A DNA stretch of 64,000 nt. Origin: UBA1181 sp045226255 (GTDB lineage: Bacteria; Bacteroidota; Bacteroidia; Bacteroidales; Paludibacteraceae). This document shows, in pieces, positions 41,427-54,200 of this stretch. The first letter of the stretch is position 1; each line of letters begins with the position of its first letter. The position numbers were made by a program, and so were the translations under genes. The stretch is from positions 26,739 through 90,738 of the forward strand of contig JBGVCG010000033.1 of NCBI GenBank assembly GCA_045226255.1, given 5' to 3'. The notes below the pieces were generated by a model. That model saw only the letters and a program-made list of their open reading frames with translations, was not told where the DNA came from and did no database searches.

Positions 41427-42335
41427 TTAAAGGCCTAACAAATCACAGATGACCGCCTGGCGCGCGAAGACACCGTTGCGGGCTTGCTCGAAGTAGTACG
41501 CTTTCTCGTTGTTGTCCACGTCCTGGTCTATCTCGTTTACCCTAGGAAGCGGGTGGAGGATGCGCATGTTGGGTTTCGTGTTCTCCAGCATTTTGTTGCG
41601 CAGGGTATAGACGTCCTTCACGCGCTCATACTCGTAGAGGTCGGTGAAGCGCTCCTTCTGCACGCGGGTCATGTAGAGGATGTCGGCGTCCGCTATGTTC
41701 GCCTCGTTCAGCTCCGTGTGCTCCTCGAATTGGATGTTGTGCTCATGGCAGAATAGTTTATACTCCTCCGGCATCTCCAGCTCCTTAGGGGCGATGAACG
41801 AGAAGGTCGGGTTGAAGTGGTACATGGCCATGATCAGCGAGTGGACGGTGCGTCCGTACTTCAGATCGCCCACCATGCAGATCTTCAGGTTCTCCAATTT
41901 GCCCTGCGTCTTCTTGATGGAGTAGAGGTCGAGCATGGTCTGGGTAGGGTGCTGGTTAGCTCCGTCGCCGGCGTTGATGATCGGTACGCGGGAGACCTCC
42001 GAAGCGTAGCGGGCAGCGCCCTCGATCGGGTTACGCATGACGATGAGGTCTGCGTAGTTGCTCACCATGATGATCGTGTCCTTGAGCGTTTCGCCCTTGG
42101 TACCGCTGGTGGTAGCCTTGTCGGCGAATCCGATGATCCGTCCGCCCAAGCGGTTCACCGCCGTCTCGAAACTCAGTCTTGTGCGGGTAGATGGTTCGAA
42201 GAAAAGGGTGGCCACCACCTTCCCGTCAAGGATTTTCTGGTTCGGGTTCTTTTCGAACTCCGCCGCCTTCTCCAGGATCTGAAGGATCTTCTCCTTCGAG
42301 TAGTCCGTAATGGACACTAAACTTTTTATAGCCAT
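41427..42335 (-). CDS. pyrB: Aspartate carbamoyltransferase catalytic subunit
   Basis: 302 residues. The carbamoyl-phosphate loop 'STRTRLSFE' (~51-59), 'GTKGETLKDTI' with the active-site Lys (~84), 'GDGANQHPTQ' and 'LPRVNEID' are all present. It condenses carbamoyl phosphate with aspartate in the second step of pyrimidine synthesis. Its start lies 17 bases after a terminator-like hairpin in the leader, so attenuation by pyrimidine supply is likely. pyrI follows directly. Confidence 0.97.
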   Translation of the reverse strand: MAIKSLVSITDYSKEKILQILEKAAEFEKNPNQKILDGKVVATLFFEPSTRTRLSFETAVNRLGGRIIGFADKATTSGTKGETLKDTIIMVSNYADLIVMRNPIEGAARYASEVSRVPIINAGDGANQHPTQTMLDLYSIKKTQGKLENLKICMVGDLKYGRTVHSLIMAMYHFNPTFSFIAPKELEMPEEYKLFCHEHNIQFEEHTELNEANIADADILYMTRVQKERFTDLYEYERVKDVYTLRNKMLENTKPNMRILHPLPRVNEIDQDVDNNEKAYYFEQARNGVFARQAVICDLLGL

Positions 42336-42352
42336 AGCAGTTATGTTTTTTC

Positions 42353-42390
42353 AAAAAAAAACCAATGCGAACCGAATCGCATTGGTTTTT
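42353..42390 (-). terminator. Attenuator-like terminator in the pyrBI leader
   Basis: A 14-bp stem (AAAAACCAATGCGA with TCGCATTGGTTTTT, 6-nt loop) runs into nine U residues on the minus strand, 17 bases before the pyrB ATG. A promoter -7 box lies upstream of it (42446-42453), so it sits inside the pyrBI leader. It may also stop hppA read-through. Confidence 0.75.
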
Positions 42391-42445
42391 CCTAAGTATT
42401 CTATGAATGTTTTTTCACTTTCATATTGTCATGAATCTAACAATG

Positions 42446-42453
42446 CAAAGGTA
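42446..42453 (-). promoter_or_regulatory. -7 promoter element for pyrBI
   Basis: Minus-strand TACCTTTG, an exact TAnnTTTG match. The predicted start near 42439 gives a ~100-base leader with a possible short peptide (ATG AAA GTG AAA AAA CAT TCA TAG) before the hairpin. Confidence 0.5.
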
Positions 42454-42503
42454 GTGAAAAAATCAATTTTGTCACAAGAAAATCTTTTGTTTTTATGCAA
42501 CCG

Positions 42504-44693
42504 TTAAAGGATGTGGATAGCGACGGTGAGACCTGCCATCACGATGGACACCATGCTCATCAGCTTGATGAGGATGTTCAGGGATGGACCGGACGTATCC
42601 TTGAATGGGTCGCCGACCGTGTCACCTACAACGGTAGCCTTGTGGCAGTCAGAGCCTTTTCCTCCGAAATTGCCTTCCTCCACATATTTCTTGGCATTGT
42701 CCCATGCACCACCGGCATTCGCCATGAAGACAGCGAGCACGAAACCGCTACTCAATCCACCGATGAGCAGACCGAGGACACCGGCCACGCCAAGGATCAC
42801 ACCTGTAACGATCGGAACGATGATAGCCATCAAAGCTGGCAACATCATCTCACGCTGCGCACCCTTTGTGGAGATTGCCACGCAACGTGCGTAGTCAGGA
42901 TCCGCCTTGCCTTCGAGGATACCAGAGATCTCGCTGAACTGGCGACGAACCTCCTCTACCATCTTCTGTGCCGCGCGACCCACTGCGTTCATCGTCAATC
43001 CGCAGAAGACGAAAGCCATCATGGCACCGATGAAGACACCCACCAATACGATAGGGTTCATCAGGTTCACGTTGTAGGCGTTCATGAAGTCAACCAATGA
43101 AGCTTGTGCCGCTTCGATACCGTTCGGCAAAACCTCGCCGGTACGGATCAGCGCCATCTTGATCTCTTCCACGTAAGAAGCCAACAGCGCCAAAGCCGTC
43201 AGTGCGGCGGAACCGATGGCGAAGCCCTTACCCGTAGCAGCTGTCGTGTTGCCGAGAGCGTCAAGGGCATCGGTACGTTTGCGCACCTCTGGTTCGAGGC
43301 TACTCATTTCAGCGTTACCACCTGCGTTGTCGGCGATTGGTCCGTAAGCGTCGGTGGCCAATGTGATACCCAATGTGGAGAGCATACCCACAGCGGCGAT
43401 ACCGATACCATACAAGCCCAAGCTCAGATTCTCAGGCGTGAATTCCACGTTGAATCCGTTTGCGCACAAGTAGGAAAGGATGATAGCCACACCCACCGTC
43501 ACAACTGGGATAGCGGTAGAGAGCATACCGAGGCCGAGACCGGAGATGATTACCGTAGCCGGACCCGTTTGTGAGCTCTCAGAAACCTTTTGAGTAGGAC
43601 GGTAGCTTTGTGAGGTATAATATTCCGTTGCCTTGCCTATGATCACACCAGCGAAGAGTCCGACCACAACTGACAAGGAAATCTGCCACCATTGGTTCGT
43701 CTCTGTGCCGAACAACCATGCGAAGATGCAGAAGGCAGCCACAGCGATCAGCACGGCGGCTGTATTCGTTCCACGGCTAAGAGCGGAGAGCAATTGCTTC
43801 ATGCCGGCATCCTCCTTCGTCTTTACCAAGAAGATACCCAAGATGGACAATGCCACACCGACTGCGGCGATCAATGAAGGGGCGAGCACCGCCTTCAGTT
43901 GCATGCCTTCAACGGACGAAGCTGCGAAGGCTGAGGCACCCAAGGCCATTGTCGCCAAGATGGAACCTGCGTATGACTCGTACAAGTCGGCACCCATGCC
44001 GGCCACGTCACCCACGTTATCACCTACGTTGTCGGCGATTGTAGCAGGGTTACGAGGGTCATCCTCAGGAATGTTGTATTCAGTCTTACCCACCAAGTCG
44101 GCGCCTACGTCAGCGGCTTTGGTGTAGATACCACCGCCCACACGAGCGAACAATGCCTGCGTGGAAGCACCCATACCGAAGGTCAGCATGGTGGTAGTGA
44201 TGAGGATCAAGTGATTCTCGGCTGGGATGAAGTGGTCAAGGATGAGGAACCACACCGAAACGTCGAGCAATGCGAGTCCGACAACCGTCAAACCCATCAC
44301 CGCACCCGAGCGGAAGGCAACCGTCAAACCATTGTTCAATGTTTGGCGCGCGGCGTTAGCCGTACGAGCCGAAGCGTACGTGGCGGTCTTCATGCCGAAG
44401 AAGCCAGCCAAGCCGGAGAAGAAACCTCCGGTGAGGAATGCGAACGGCACCCAACTGTTCTGTAAACCGCAGCATGCCATCACGGTGAAGATGGCCGCAA
44501 GCACGATGAACACGATAATCACCACTTTGTACTGCTGTTTGAGGTACGCCATGGCACCTTTGCGGACATGCGCCGCAATCTTTTGCATCAAGTCGGTTCC
44601 TTCGGACTCCTTCAGCATTTGTCTATAGAAGATAAACGCGAAGCCCAGGGCTACCAACGAAGCCGCAAGAACTACATAAATTAAATTTCCCAT
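42504..44693 (-). CDS. hppA: Membrane-bound pyrophosphatase (pyrophosphate-energised ion pump)
   Basis: 729 residues with about 16 membrane spans. The catalytic segment 'DVGADLVGKTEYNIPEDDPRNPATIADNVGDNVGDVAGMGADLYES' type region (~195-240) and the C-terminal 'DNAKKYVEEGNFGGKGSDCHKATVVGDTVGDPFKDT' region hold the PPi/Mg ligands. The motif 'GNTTAATGKG' has Ala where K+-independent enzymes have Lys, so it is the K+-dependent type; in Bacteroidota these usually pump Na+. It uses cytosolic PPi to export cations across the inner membrane. It has its own promoter and lies 168 bases before pyrB. Confidence 0.96.
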   Translation of the reverse strand: MGNLIYVVLAASLVALGFAFIFYRQMLKESEGTDLMQKIAAHVRKGAMAYLKQQYKVVIIVFIVLAAIFTVMACCGLQNSWVPFAFLTGGFFSGLAGFFGMKTATYASARTANAARQTLNNGLTVAFRSGAVMGLTVVGLALLDVSVWFLILDHFIPAENHLILITTTMLTFGMGASTQALFARVGGGIYTKAADVGADLVGKTEYNIPEDDPRNPATIADNVGDNVGDVAGMGADLYESYAGSILATMALGASAFAASSVEGMQLKAVLAPSLIAAVGVALSILGIFLVKTKEDAGMKQLLSALSRGTNTAAVLIAVAAFCIFAWLFGTETNQWWQISLSVVVGLFAGVIIGKATEYYTSQSYRPTQKVSESSQTGPATVIISGLGLGMLSTAIPVVTVGVAIILSYLCANGFNVEFTPENLSLGLYGIGIAAVGMLSTLGITLATDAYGPIADNAGGNAEMSSLEPEVRKRTDALDALGNTTAATGKGFAIGSAALTALALLASYVEEIKMALIRTGEVLPNGIEAAQASLVDFMNAYNVNLMNPIVLVGVFIGAMMAFVFCGLTMNAVGRAAQKMVEEVRRQFSEISGILEGKADPDYARCVAISTKGAQREMMLPALMAIIVPIVTGVILGVAGVLGLLIGGLSSGFVLAVFMANAGGAWDNAKKYVEEGNFGGKGSDCHKATVVGDTVGDPFKDTSGPSLNILIKLMSMVSIVMAGLTVAIHIL

Positions 44694-44859
44694 AAGCGAT
44701 ATAAATTATTAATCAATATTTCTCTACTCTTCAACTTCTCTCATCCACCTCACCATCACTCTTCCTCACTCGCAACACACTCACGTCTTATGTCGCCGGT
44801 AATTCGTCGTGGGTAATCATTTTTCTGTTTTTTAACATAAATTCACTAACACTGCATAG

Positions 44860-44867
44860 CAAAGTTA
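44860..44867 (-). promoter_or_regulatory. -7 promoter element for hppA
   Basis: Minus-strand TAACTTTG, an exact match to TAnnTTTG, with a ~160-base leader before the ATG at 44693. The -33 box is not evident. Confidence 0.45.
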
Positions 44868-45199
44868 AAATTTATTTTGAGAAAAAAATGACTCTTGTCG
44901 GGATTTTTTTGGGGAAAGTGCACAGAAAGAATTAAGAATTAAAAATTAAGGGGTTAAAAGTTAAAAATTAACAGAGGGAGATCCCTATACGCAGGCAAGA
45001 CAAGAGATATAACCACGCACCATACGATGGAATGGGAAGAGGCCTAGATTCCAAGGAAATGACACATGAAAATGCGAAATCACAAATACAAACGAAGTCA
45101 TTTTGGGGAATGACTTTGGGGAAAGTGTGGAAAATAATATACACAAATGTAAAAATATATTAAAATATCTGTTTGAAATTTCAAATGAATTGTTATCTT
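44868..45199. other. Intergenic region without recognisable gene
   Basis: It contains AATTAAGAATTAAAAATTAA-type AT-rich repeats (44929-44972), like those beside the 26-bp inverted repeats at 22.67 and 28.94 kb, and two copies of TTGGGGAAAGTG (near 44911 and 45117). No ORF or RNA gene is supported. Confidence 0.5.
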
Positions 45200-45207
45200 T
45201 ACATTTG
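45200..45207 (+). promoter_or_regulatory. -7 promoter element for the giant adhesin gene
   Basis: TACATTTG, an exact TAnnTTTG match. A TTTG at 45172-45175 is 24 bases upstream, slightly too far. Transcription from here would exclude the TTG start at 45173 and favour the ATG at 45272 or 45305. Confidence 0.5.
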
Positions 45208-45271
45208 CAAATTATTTGCCCCCATTTTCGGCAAGGGAAAACACAGGGAAAATGGGGGTTCTGAAAAGAAA

Positions 45272-48200
45272 ATGAAACAAGGTATGTGCATAAAAGACAA
45301 GATTATGGTGAAACGTTTACTTCAGGTGGAAGGCATTTGTCTGACGGCTGTTTTGTTCTCTTTACTGATTAATATTCAGTTCGTTAGGGCGGATGGTTCC
45401 AAAGATATGTATCCAGCGGATTACTTTGAACGGTATGCTGCAGCTGGTGTCGATGCTACGAATGCAGGAAGTTACAGAGCTTGTTTGATGAGTGGTATTC
45501 CTACGGGGTCCGATCCTAACTTAGCTTCTCCATTCCCTACAAATGGCACACTGAAGGTGTATGCCAAGGAGGGTGAGCATATATACATGGCTTCGAGCGC
45601 CATGGTGATGAAGAATACTACGACCAAAGAATCATATGGACGTATTGTTTGGCGCGCTCCGGACGGAACGACGGGACGTGTCGAGAATATCCGTCGAGGT
45701 GGATTGATCGCTAACAGAGCGGAGGAGTTGGCTGGACCGAACATCAATGGCTCCACCTCCGGATACGACGCTTATAAGATTACGGTCGGTGCTGGCCAAG
45801 AGGGTGTATGGGAAATCGATTTCATCGGCACCACCACTACCATGAATTTCTCTACGGAGACGCCTTCCCGTCATAAGATCAACGACTGGACGGAGGATGT
45901 GAACCGCCCTTACATCAATGCGTTCGATGTCTCTGTCTCTAATGTGGACGATAACGCTTTCATCAAAGGACGTGTCTATGCGAACGTCCTGAACCTGATG
46001 ATGCCTTCCACCCACAACAATGTTAGTTTCTCCTGCCAATGGTACACCACCTTCTATGTCCTGACTAACACAGGCTATCTATATGAGGTGAAGCCGAACG
46101 GACAGAACGGACATTTCTCCACATTCTTCGCTAACAACAAGGGTGTGCAGACTGACCCGCTCGGATGGATCACTGACAACTCGGACTACTCATCTTCCTT
46201 GGCGGTCTCCTGTTATGGCGGATTCGCCTCTTATAAGAGTATGGACTGTAATGTTTCTTCCAATAACCGTTTCCAAGATAGTAAAGTCGCCACGTATGAC
46301 CCCCGCCGCCCTGACATGGCATTGACGAGGATCGTGGATGGCGAGGAAAAAACGGTGGATGATATCACGCATAAGATTTTCTTCTGCATACCTTCTTCGG
46401 ACATGCCTGCCTATGCGCGGGCCGTCTACGGATCGAAGGTGGACAGCACCTGGTTGCTGACGAACCTCAACGCGGAGGACGCTCCTTTGATCTCCAACCT
46501 AAGCCTTGTGGGAAAGGAGAGCCGTCTGCCTGGCGTACTAGGACCGGAAGGCGTCGATATATTCTTTGAGGCGAACGCTTCCGGCGATTACCTCATCGAG
46601 ATGGTCTTCGGACCTGGCTATACGAATAGAATCTTCTCCGGCTACTGCGAGAAGGGCGAGAATGTGATAGACTGGGATGGCTTGGACGGTAACGGAAAGC
46701 GTGTGCCTGTCGTGAACGTCTCCTTGGCGGGTAAACTAAAGTCCGCCGAAATCCATTTCCCTTTCTTCGACCTGGAGAGCAACAAGAACGGATTCTCCTT
46801 GAACCAGCTCAATGCGGAATGGACAGCGGTGGAGCGAGACACCATCTATTGGGATGACTCCTCGCTGAGCGGTGTCGGTTCGTTGGCGGCAGGAGAGGAT
46901 CCTCTACAGATGACGGCGGGTACCTCTTCCCCTGGACATAAGTGGTTGTATGACAGAGGAAGCAACCGTGGTGACAGACGAATCATAGACACTTGGACAT
47001 TCGCTCAGGGCGCAAGCCGTGGCACACAGAATCTCTCCGCCTACTCCCGCTATATAGATTTAGGCATCTTATCCGTGTTGGCTGACACTACAGTGGCGCA
47101 CGTGGGCGAAACGGTTTCATATACGCTGGAGGTCGTGAATAAGGCTGGCGGAAAGATGGAATACAAGGGAGATTCCGTAATCGTGGACTCCGATGCGGAT
47201 AGTGCGTCGGTTGGCGTATGGTTCCCTAGAGGAGGCTTCGTCACAACGTCTGTCGAGTTGCTGGATTCGGACGACCCTACTTGTCGGGTAGCTCGTCAAC
47301 CATCCAGTTCAGAGTTCGGTTTGGGATTCATCTCCCTGAAAAACGGCAAGCGGGCCACTTTGCGTGTCTCCGGTTATGCCACTTCGGCTTTGGCCCATAA
47401 TTATATCCAACCAATCGGTTTCATCATGCGTCCAGGCGATTTCTTCGAGGTGGACGCCAAGAACCTTGCGTCGGACGGTATGCCGCTCAATCCGTTGAAC
47501 GAATATGAGGGCATAGAGAATGATAATGTCATGTGGGTGAATAAGCCGATCTTCTTGCTGAACTCGGCTCCGGAATCCGCGGCGAACGACACGGTTGTGC
47601 CAGCGGGAAGGAGCGTGACGGGCAACGTCCTGAACAATGATGCGGACGTGGACGGTGACGCTCTTACCGTACTGGGCTATATGGTGAATGGAGAACTAAG
47701 ACCGTTAGGTGATCCACTGACCATCACGAAGGAAGGTCTTGAATGTGGCGTATTTACGTTGAATGAGGACGGATCCTACTCATTCACAGCGAACGGTTCG
47801 TACGACGGTATGGTTCCAGACATCTATTATGGTATTTCTGACGGTTTCACAGGCAATAGTTCTTACGAAGGGGAGGATTTGATCCCTGGCATGGACACTT
47901 CCCGCATAAACATACAAGTGTTGCCGAACCATTTCCCTACTGTTACGCCTACTTCAGTATCCATCAGTAGAAGCGGAAGTCGGACGTGGTTGCCTATTAT
48001 TGTCCATGACGAGGATGGTGATCCGCTCACCCTTACCTTGTCGGGAGAGGATGCAGCTCTCTATGAGGTGATCGGCGACAGCGTCTACTACGTGGGTGAG
48101 CCAGTCTCTGTGGAGACGATTTCCCATTTCAATTTGACGGTGGACGATGCGGTGAGAACACCTGTTGTGGTTCCGATCACCGTGACGATAAGGGTGAACC

Positions 48201-51200
48201 AAGCTCCTACGTTGTCTCCTGATACGGTCACTATTTTTGCCGAGTACCAAAAGACGAAAGACTATCTAATCCCTGTGGTATTCAGTGATCCGGATGGCGA
48301 CGCGGTGAGTGTGGTGGATATAGAATCGTCCGTTCGTTCTTATTTCGCCCTGCAAGATGGAAACCTTTATTTCAAGGGAACAGAGACAAACACAAGGGTG
48401 GTTAAGATCACTACATACCCATTGACCATAACATTGCGCGACGAGCAGGGAGATACAGCCAAGTTGCCATTGACGGTCTATGTTAATGTGAAGAGAACAA
48501 CCGTGATCGAAAGCAATGCGAATGCACAGGCGGACGATATTTATTATGGAGAACCGTTGTCTGACGCAATCGTCTATAGCGCTGATTGTAGTGGAACGTG
48601 GAGCATAAGGGACAGCGTGTTAGGCGTGGTCGGTTTGGATCAAGTTCTGCCAGCAGGTCCACATTCGTTGAGTTTCATGTTCACGCCTAGCGAAGATGGT
48701 TATAGGGCGGAGATCGTGGATCATGTACAGTTCAACGTTCTTCCTCGCCCGATTGTCCTGAAGTCTGGCACGGAAGAAAAAGTATATGACGGAGAGGTGT
48801 TCTCTGAGCCGTCCGTTTCTGTAGTCTCCGGGTCTTGGGTCGGAACGGATAGTTTCACTTATAGCAACTATGCGACATTGACCAGCGCCGACACCGTGGA
48901 GAACACCTTCTCGTATACGGCGGTGGCGGGCACTTCCCTTTCGAATTATAATGTCAGTGTGCAATATGGATCGCTGATCGTGACCCCTCGTCCGATTACG
49001 CTCTCATCAGCTAGTGCGACGAAGGCGTTCGACGGCACGCCTTTGACCGAGACTTCCGTGTCAGTCACCTCTGGCAGTCTTGTTGGGGCGGATGCGTTCG
49101 TCTACTCCGACTTCGCCTCCATCACGGAGGTGGGTGAAGTGGACAACACGTTTAATGTCACACCAGCCCCTGGTGTAACGCTCTCCAATTATACTGTTAC
49201 GCTGGAATATGGTAAATTGACCATCGAACCATTCGTTTGGACAGGCGATTACGACATCAATTTGTCGGAGACTTCCTATCTGTACGATGGAACCGCACAT
49301 CAGCCTTCCGCCTCTATCACGGCGCAGGGATATACATTGGACGAGTCGTTCATTAACGTACGCTATGAGGACAATGTCAATGCGGGCGATTCAGCCATGG
49401 TCATCGTTTCGCCTAAGGAAAACAGCGGAGTGGTGTTCAAGTCGGATACCGCTTTCTTCTCGATTACAAAGAGAAATATCGTAATCAAGTCTTCTTCTTG
49501 CGAGCAGGTGTATGACGGCTCTGTGCTTACGTGCCATAGTATCGAGTCCGTGACGGGTGATGGCATGGCGGATGGAGAATCCTACACGCCTGAATATACC
49601 GCCTCCCTCCAGGATGTCGGACAAGTCGATAATGAGTTCACGGTTGATATTAACACCCGCAATTATAATGTTACGCTTGAGTATGGAGACTTGAAGGTTT
49701 CTCCAAGACCGGTTATGCTGACCAGTGCGGATGTCGTGCTGAGCGACAACTCCTTCGTGTATGACGGGGAGGAGCATTGCCCGACTGCCTCCATAACCGC
49801 GGAAGGAATCGCAATGGAACTGGATCGAGACTATACGATCGAATGTACCAACAATGTGCAGGTGGGCAATCATACCGCAGTCGCTAGCGTGAAGATGGTG
49901 ACGGGCGGAAACTTCGATTTCGGTGATTATGACGCTACTTTCTCTATCGAGCCTGCCGTCATCACAATTACAGATAGAAGCGTCGCTTCGAAGACATATG
50001 ACGGATCGAATGTGGCCACGGTAACGTTGAACAGCTTCTCTGGCGTCATGCCGGGCGAGGATGTGAACGTGGAGGCGAGCGCTTTGTTCGCTGATGCTAA
50101 CGCAGGCACCGGCAAGGATGTGGAGATCACCTACACGTTGGTGGGACAAGACAAGGATAATTACCGCCTAGACATGGAGCACGAGACATTCGCTGGTGGG
50201 GAGATCTCTCCTTTGGAGGTTGTTTTGTCATGGAACGGTGGACCAGCATTCCTTTATGATGGCACATTGAAGCATGTGGATGCTTCTGTCACAAATATGG
50301 TCGGAACAGACCATGTGAATGTGCTTTCCTACGAAAACAACGAGGCAACTGCAATTGGCGATTATGTGGCCAAGGCATTGTCATTGGACGATAATAATTA
50401 TAAACTTCCTGATGACGCGACGTTCAGTTGGTCTATCCAGCCAGACTTTGTGAAGGCGGACATGACTCTTGAGAATGTGCCGTACACCTATGACCAGACC
50501 ACCCATGAGCCTAACGTGACCGTAAAAGTGGGTGATGTTGTTCTGACGGATGCAGACTATTCTGTGTCTTATAAAGACAACGTGTACGCAGGTGATTCCG
50601 CCATGGCGATCGTCTCCAGGAAGGCGGGTTGTATCTATTTCTTCGATACAGACACCTTGTATTTCTCCATTGCGAAGAGAAACGTGACGTTCCGCTCCGA
50701 ATCCTGCCAGAAGGTCTACAGTGGTACACCATTGACCTGCGAGACAGCTTCCGCCGTGGATCCGTCAGACATTCTGCCAGGGGATACTTATACGGTGACA
50801 TTCACAGGCTATCAGACCAACGTGGGCGTCAGCGACAATACCTTCGTGGTCACGTTTAACAAGGACAACTATACCGTCAATTATTTGTATGGCAGTTTAA
50901 CTGTCGAGCCGATGTCCATAGAGATCACTCCATCTGATATCAGTTGGAATGACACAGTATTTGTCTACGATGGACAACCTCACTGCCCGACTGCAGTAAT
51001 CACGGTGGATGGCAGGGTATTGGATCCGACGTCGGATTATAAGATACTTTGCACGAACAATGTGAAAGTGGGTAACGATGTCGCCCATATCGCAGTACGT
51101 TCCATGGATGGCGGCAATTTCATCTTTACCGATTATGAGGTGAATTTCTCGATTGAGCCGGCAGTCATCTCCATCACGGATTCGACAGTCTACGAGAAAA

Positions 51201-54200
51201 CGTACGACGGAGGAAACGCCGCAACGGTTGTGGTCAATGGGGTCTCTTTCAAAGCACCGGGTGACTCCATCATGGTTACCACTTCAGCCAAGTTCAACAA
51301 CGGAACTGCTGGAACCTACAAGACCGTTAACATCGATTACTCGTTGGTGGGTCCAGATAGAGAAAATTATAGGTTAGCCTATGACCATGCAGTCTACACG
51401 GAAGGTGTCATCAACCCACGTGAGATAGACCTCGCATGGAGCAGTCCTGACACGTTTGTCTATGACGGTCTGAAACATGGTGTCTCCGCCCAAGTGGTAA
51501 CGAACGTACACGTGTCATCCCCAGGAGTTGTGAGGGGTTATGTGAACGATTCCGCGAGTGCGGCGGGTGTCTATGTGGCACGTGCGAGAGGCTTGAGCAA
51601 CCGCAACTTCAAACTGCCGGAAAACGATTCCCTGGTTTGGGTTATCCTACCAAAAGGACTTGACTCGTCCGCTTTCAAGCTTCAAGAGTCTTCCATAACG
51701 TACGATGCGATGCCTCATCCTGCCACGTTCGTGCCGGATTCTTCCTTGCAGTTCGTCGAAGGTGTCGATTACAGCATCTATTACAGATACGTGGGAAGTG
51801 AAGGGGCTTCCATTTGGACTGGTTTCTCACCGATGAATGCGGGTATTTACGAAATCAAGGTTGCCGTTCATAGCCCGAACTACGAACAGACTGAGTTGAC
51901 GGGTTGGCAGATGATGATTGATCGTGCTCCTGTTTCCGTGGTTCCTTCCGTTACGCAGTCAAAAGTGTACAATCGTTTGACGGATGCGGAGGTTTCTGTC
52001 GAGAGCATCTCCGGTGTTTTCAGCGGTGAGGACGTGAAAGTCTTAGCCGTTGCGCAATACGACACCTTTACAACCAACGCATCTTCCATCCGTGTAGTCT
52101 ACCACCTTGCGGGTGAGGATACCGCGAATTATTTCTTGCAGGATACCGACTACACAACAGATGGTGTGATCCTTCCACTTGAGTTGACGGTGGAGGGCAC
52201 AACGGTTTTGGATAAGAGTTATGATGGAAATGTCAATGCAGTGGTGGCTGTAGGAACGTTACCTTCTGTGATCAGTCCGGACGAGGTCGTCGTTTCTGCT
52301 TCCTCCGCGCTCTTCGCCAGCGATACGATAGGGAACGGCACAGATGTCTATGTCACGTATCGATTGTCTGGAAAGGACGCCGCCAATTATACGGTGAAAC
52401 CTGATACGATCAAGGGTAATATTCTCGAACCTCCTGTCTCTTTTGTATGGGAAGTAAAAGACACTATCTACGGCGAGGCGATCGTCGGCCAAAACCCGAA
52501 GGTGGAGGTTGAGCATACGCTGGACGGTAACGTCACATATTTTGTCGATGGTCTTCCTGTGGATACGGGCTATATCATTCCGGCGGGTACACACACTTTG
52601 CTGGCGCAATTCTCCAATGAGAGCGGATTCTCTATCCCTTCCGGCGGAAATTCCATCCGTGTCTCTAAGAAACATCTCACCCTCGACGCTTATGACATCA
52701 ACCCGAACAAGGTATATGACGCTACGGATTCTGTTCTTTCGTTGAGGACGGATAGCCTCTTGGTGGGTATCGTCGGACAAGATGATGTTCGTCTTTCTTC
52801 CTTGACCGCCCGATACGAGAGCGCTCAAGTGGGCACGAATAAGGATATCATTGTCAGCTTCTCACTAGCGGGTGCGGACACCTCCAACTATGGAATCGAG
52901 GATGAACATCTAAGGGGTGAAATTAAAGTGCGTGACGTGAAACTTGCCGCCGGTGATAGCTCTAAAGTATACGATGGCACTCCGCTCGTCTATGATAGCG
53001 TTACAATTATAGGCGACGGCTTCATAGAGGGTGACCTCTTGAGTATACATGCCACTGGAACAATCACTGAGCCGGGCCATGTGCTGAACAAGGTGGTCTT
53101 CCAGTTCGCGAATGATTCAGTTGAAAATAATTATCATATACTCCTTGCGAGGGGATTCTTGGTAATTACAAAGATTCCGCAGGAAGCTCCTGTCCTCACA
53201 TCTGTCGACGAGTCCATCTCGGGATTCAATGACGGTAAGATCTTGGGATTGACGACTTCCATGGAGATGCGTGGCGAGAACGACTCGACATTCACGATGG
53301 TCTCTCGTGTGGATTCGCTGTATGCTCCAGGCACTTATTACGTCAGATTCCCTGAGCTGCAATATTACGATGCGTCTGATGAGACTGAAGTGATAATCAA
53401 TCCTGGACCTGGAGAGTTTGTGGTGGAGGTTTCTTCCTCCGACACCACAAAGGGAGTGGCTGAAGGCTCTGGCACTTACCTCTATGGCTCACAAGTCTCC
53501 ATTAATGCTGTCGCTGATACAGGCTACCACTTCGTGGCATGGAACGATACGATTACTGAAAATCCATTCTCCTTCGTTTTGACGGGAGACACCTCTTTCG
53601 TCGCTTCGTTTGCGCCTAACAGCTATATGTTGTATGCAATGGATGGAGGCGTGGTGGTGGACTCCCTGTCCGCTCTGTTCGGCGATACGGTTGCGGAGTC
53701 TATGCTGAATGTGACGCTCTTCAGAGAGGGTTACGACTTCCAGGGTTGGACACCGTCTTTCCCTATTGTGATGGGTGCGGCTGACATTTCGGTTGAAGCT
53801 ATCTGGAAACAACAGATGTTCTTGGTTGATGTGGATTCGTTGTCTGAAAGAGGTAAAGTGCTTACCGACTTCGAGAACTCTGTGGCATACGGTGACACGA
53901 TCGCCTTGACGGCTGTTCCTTCCGAGGGCTACCATTTCGTCGCTTGGAACAACGGTGAGACTGCCAATCCGTATAATGTGTTGGTGAAGAGTGACACCTC
54001 CTTTAGCGCTCTCTACGAGCCTAACACCCACATGCTTTATGTAATATCAGACAATATCACACTTGACTCATTCCCTATCGTATTCGGTGACACAGTGCGT
54101 GAGGAGATGCTGAACGTTCCGGACGCAAAGGTTGGCTACCAATTCTCTGGCTGGTCGCCTGCTCTTCCACTGACGGTCGGTGATTCGGATATGAAGGTTA

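Noticed and set aside
45173..45271. Translation of the giant adhesin from the TTG at 45173
   Set aside because: The TTG lies upstream of the TACATTTG promoter box, so it would not be on the transcript; later ATGs place a signal peptide near the N-terminus.
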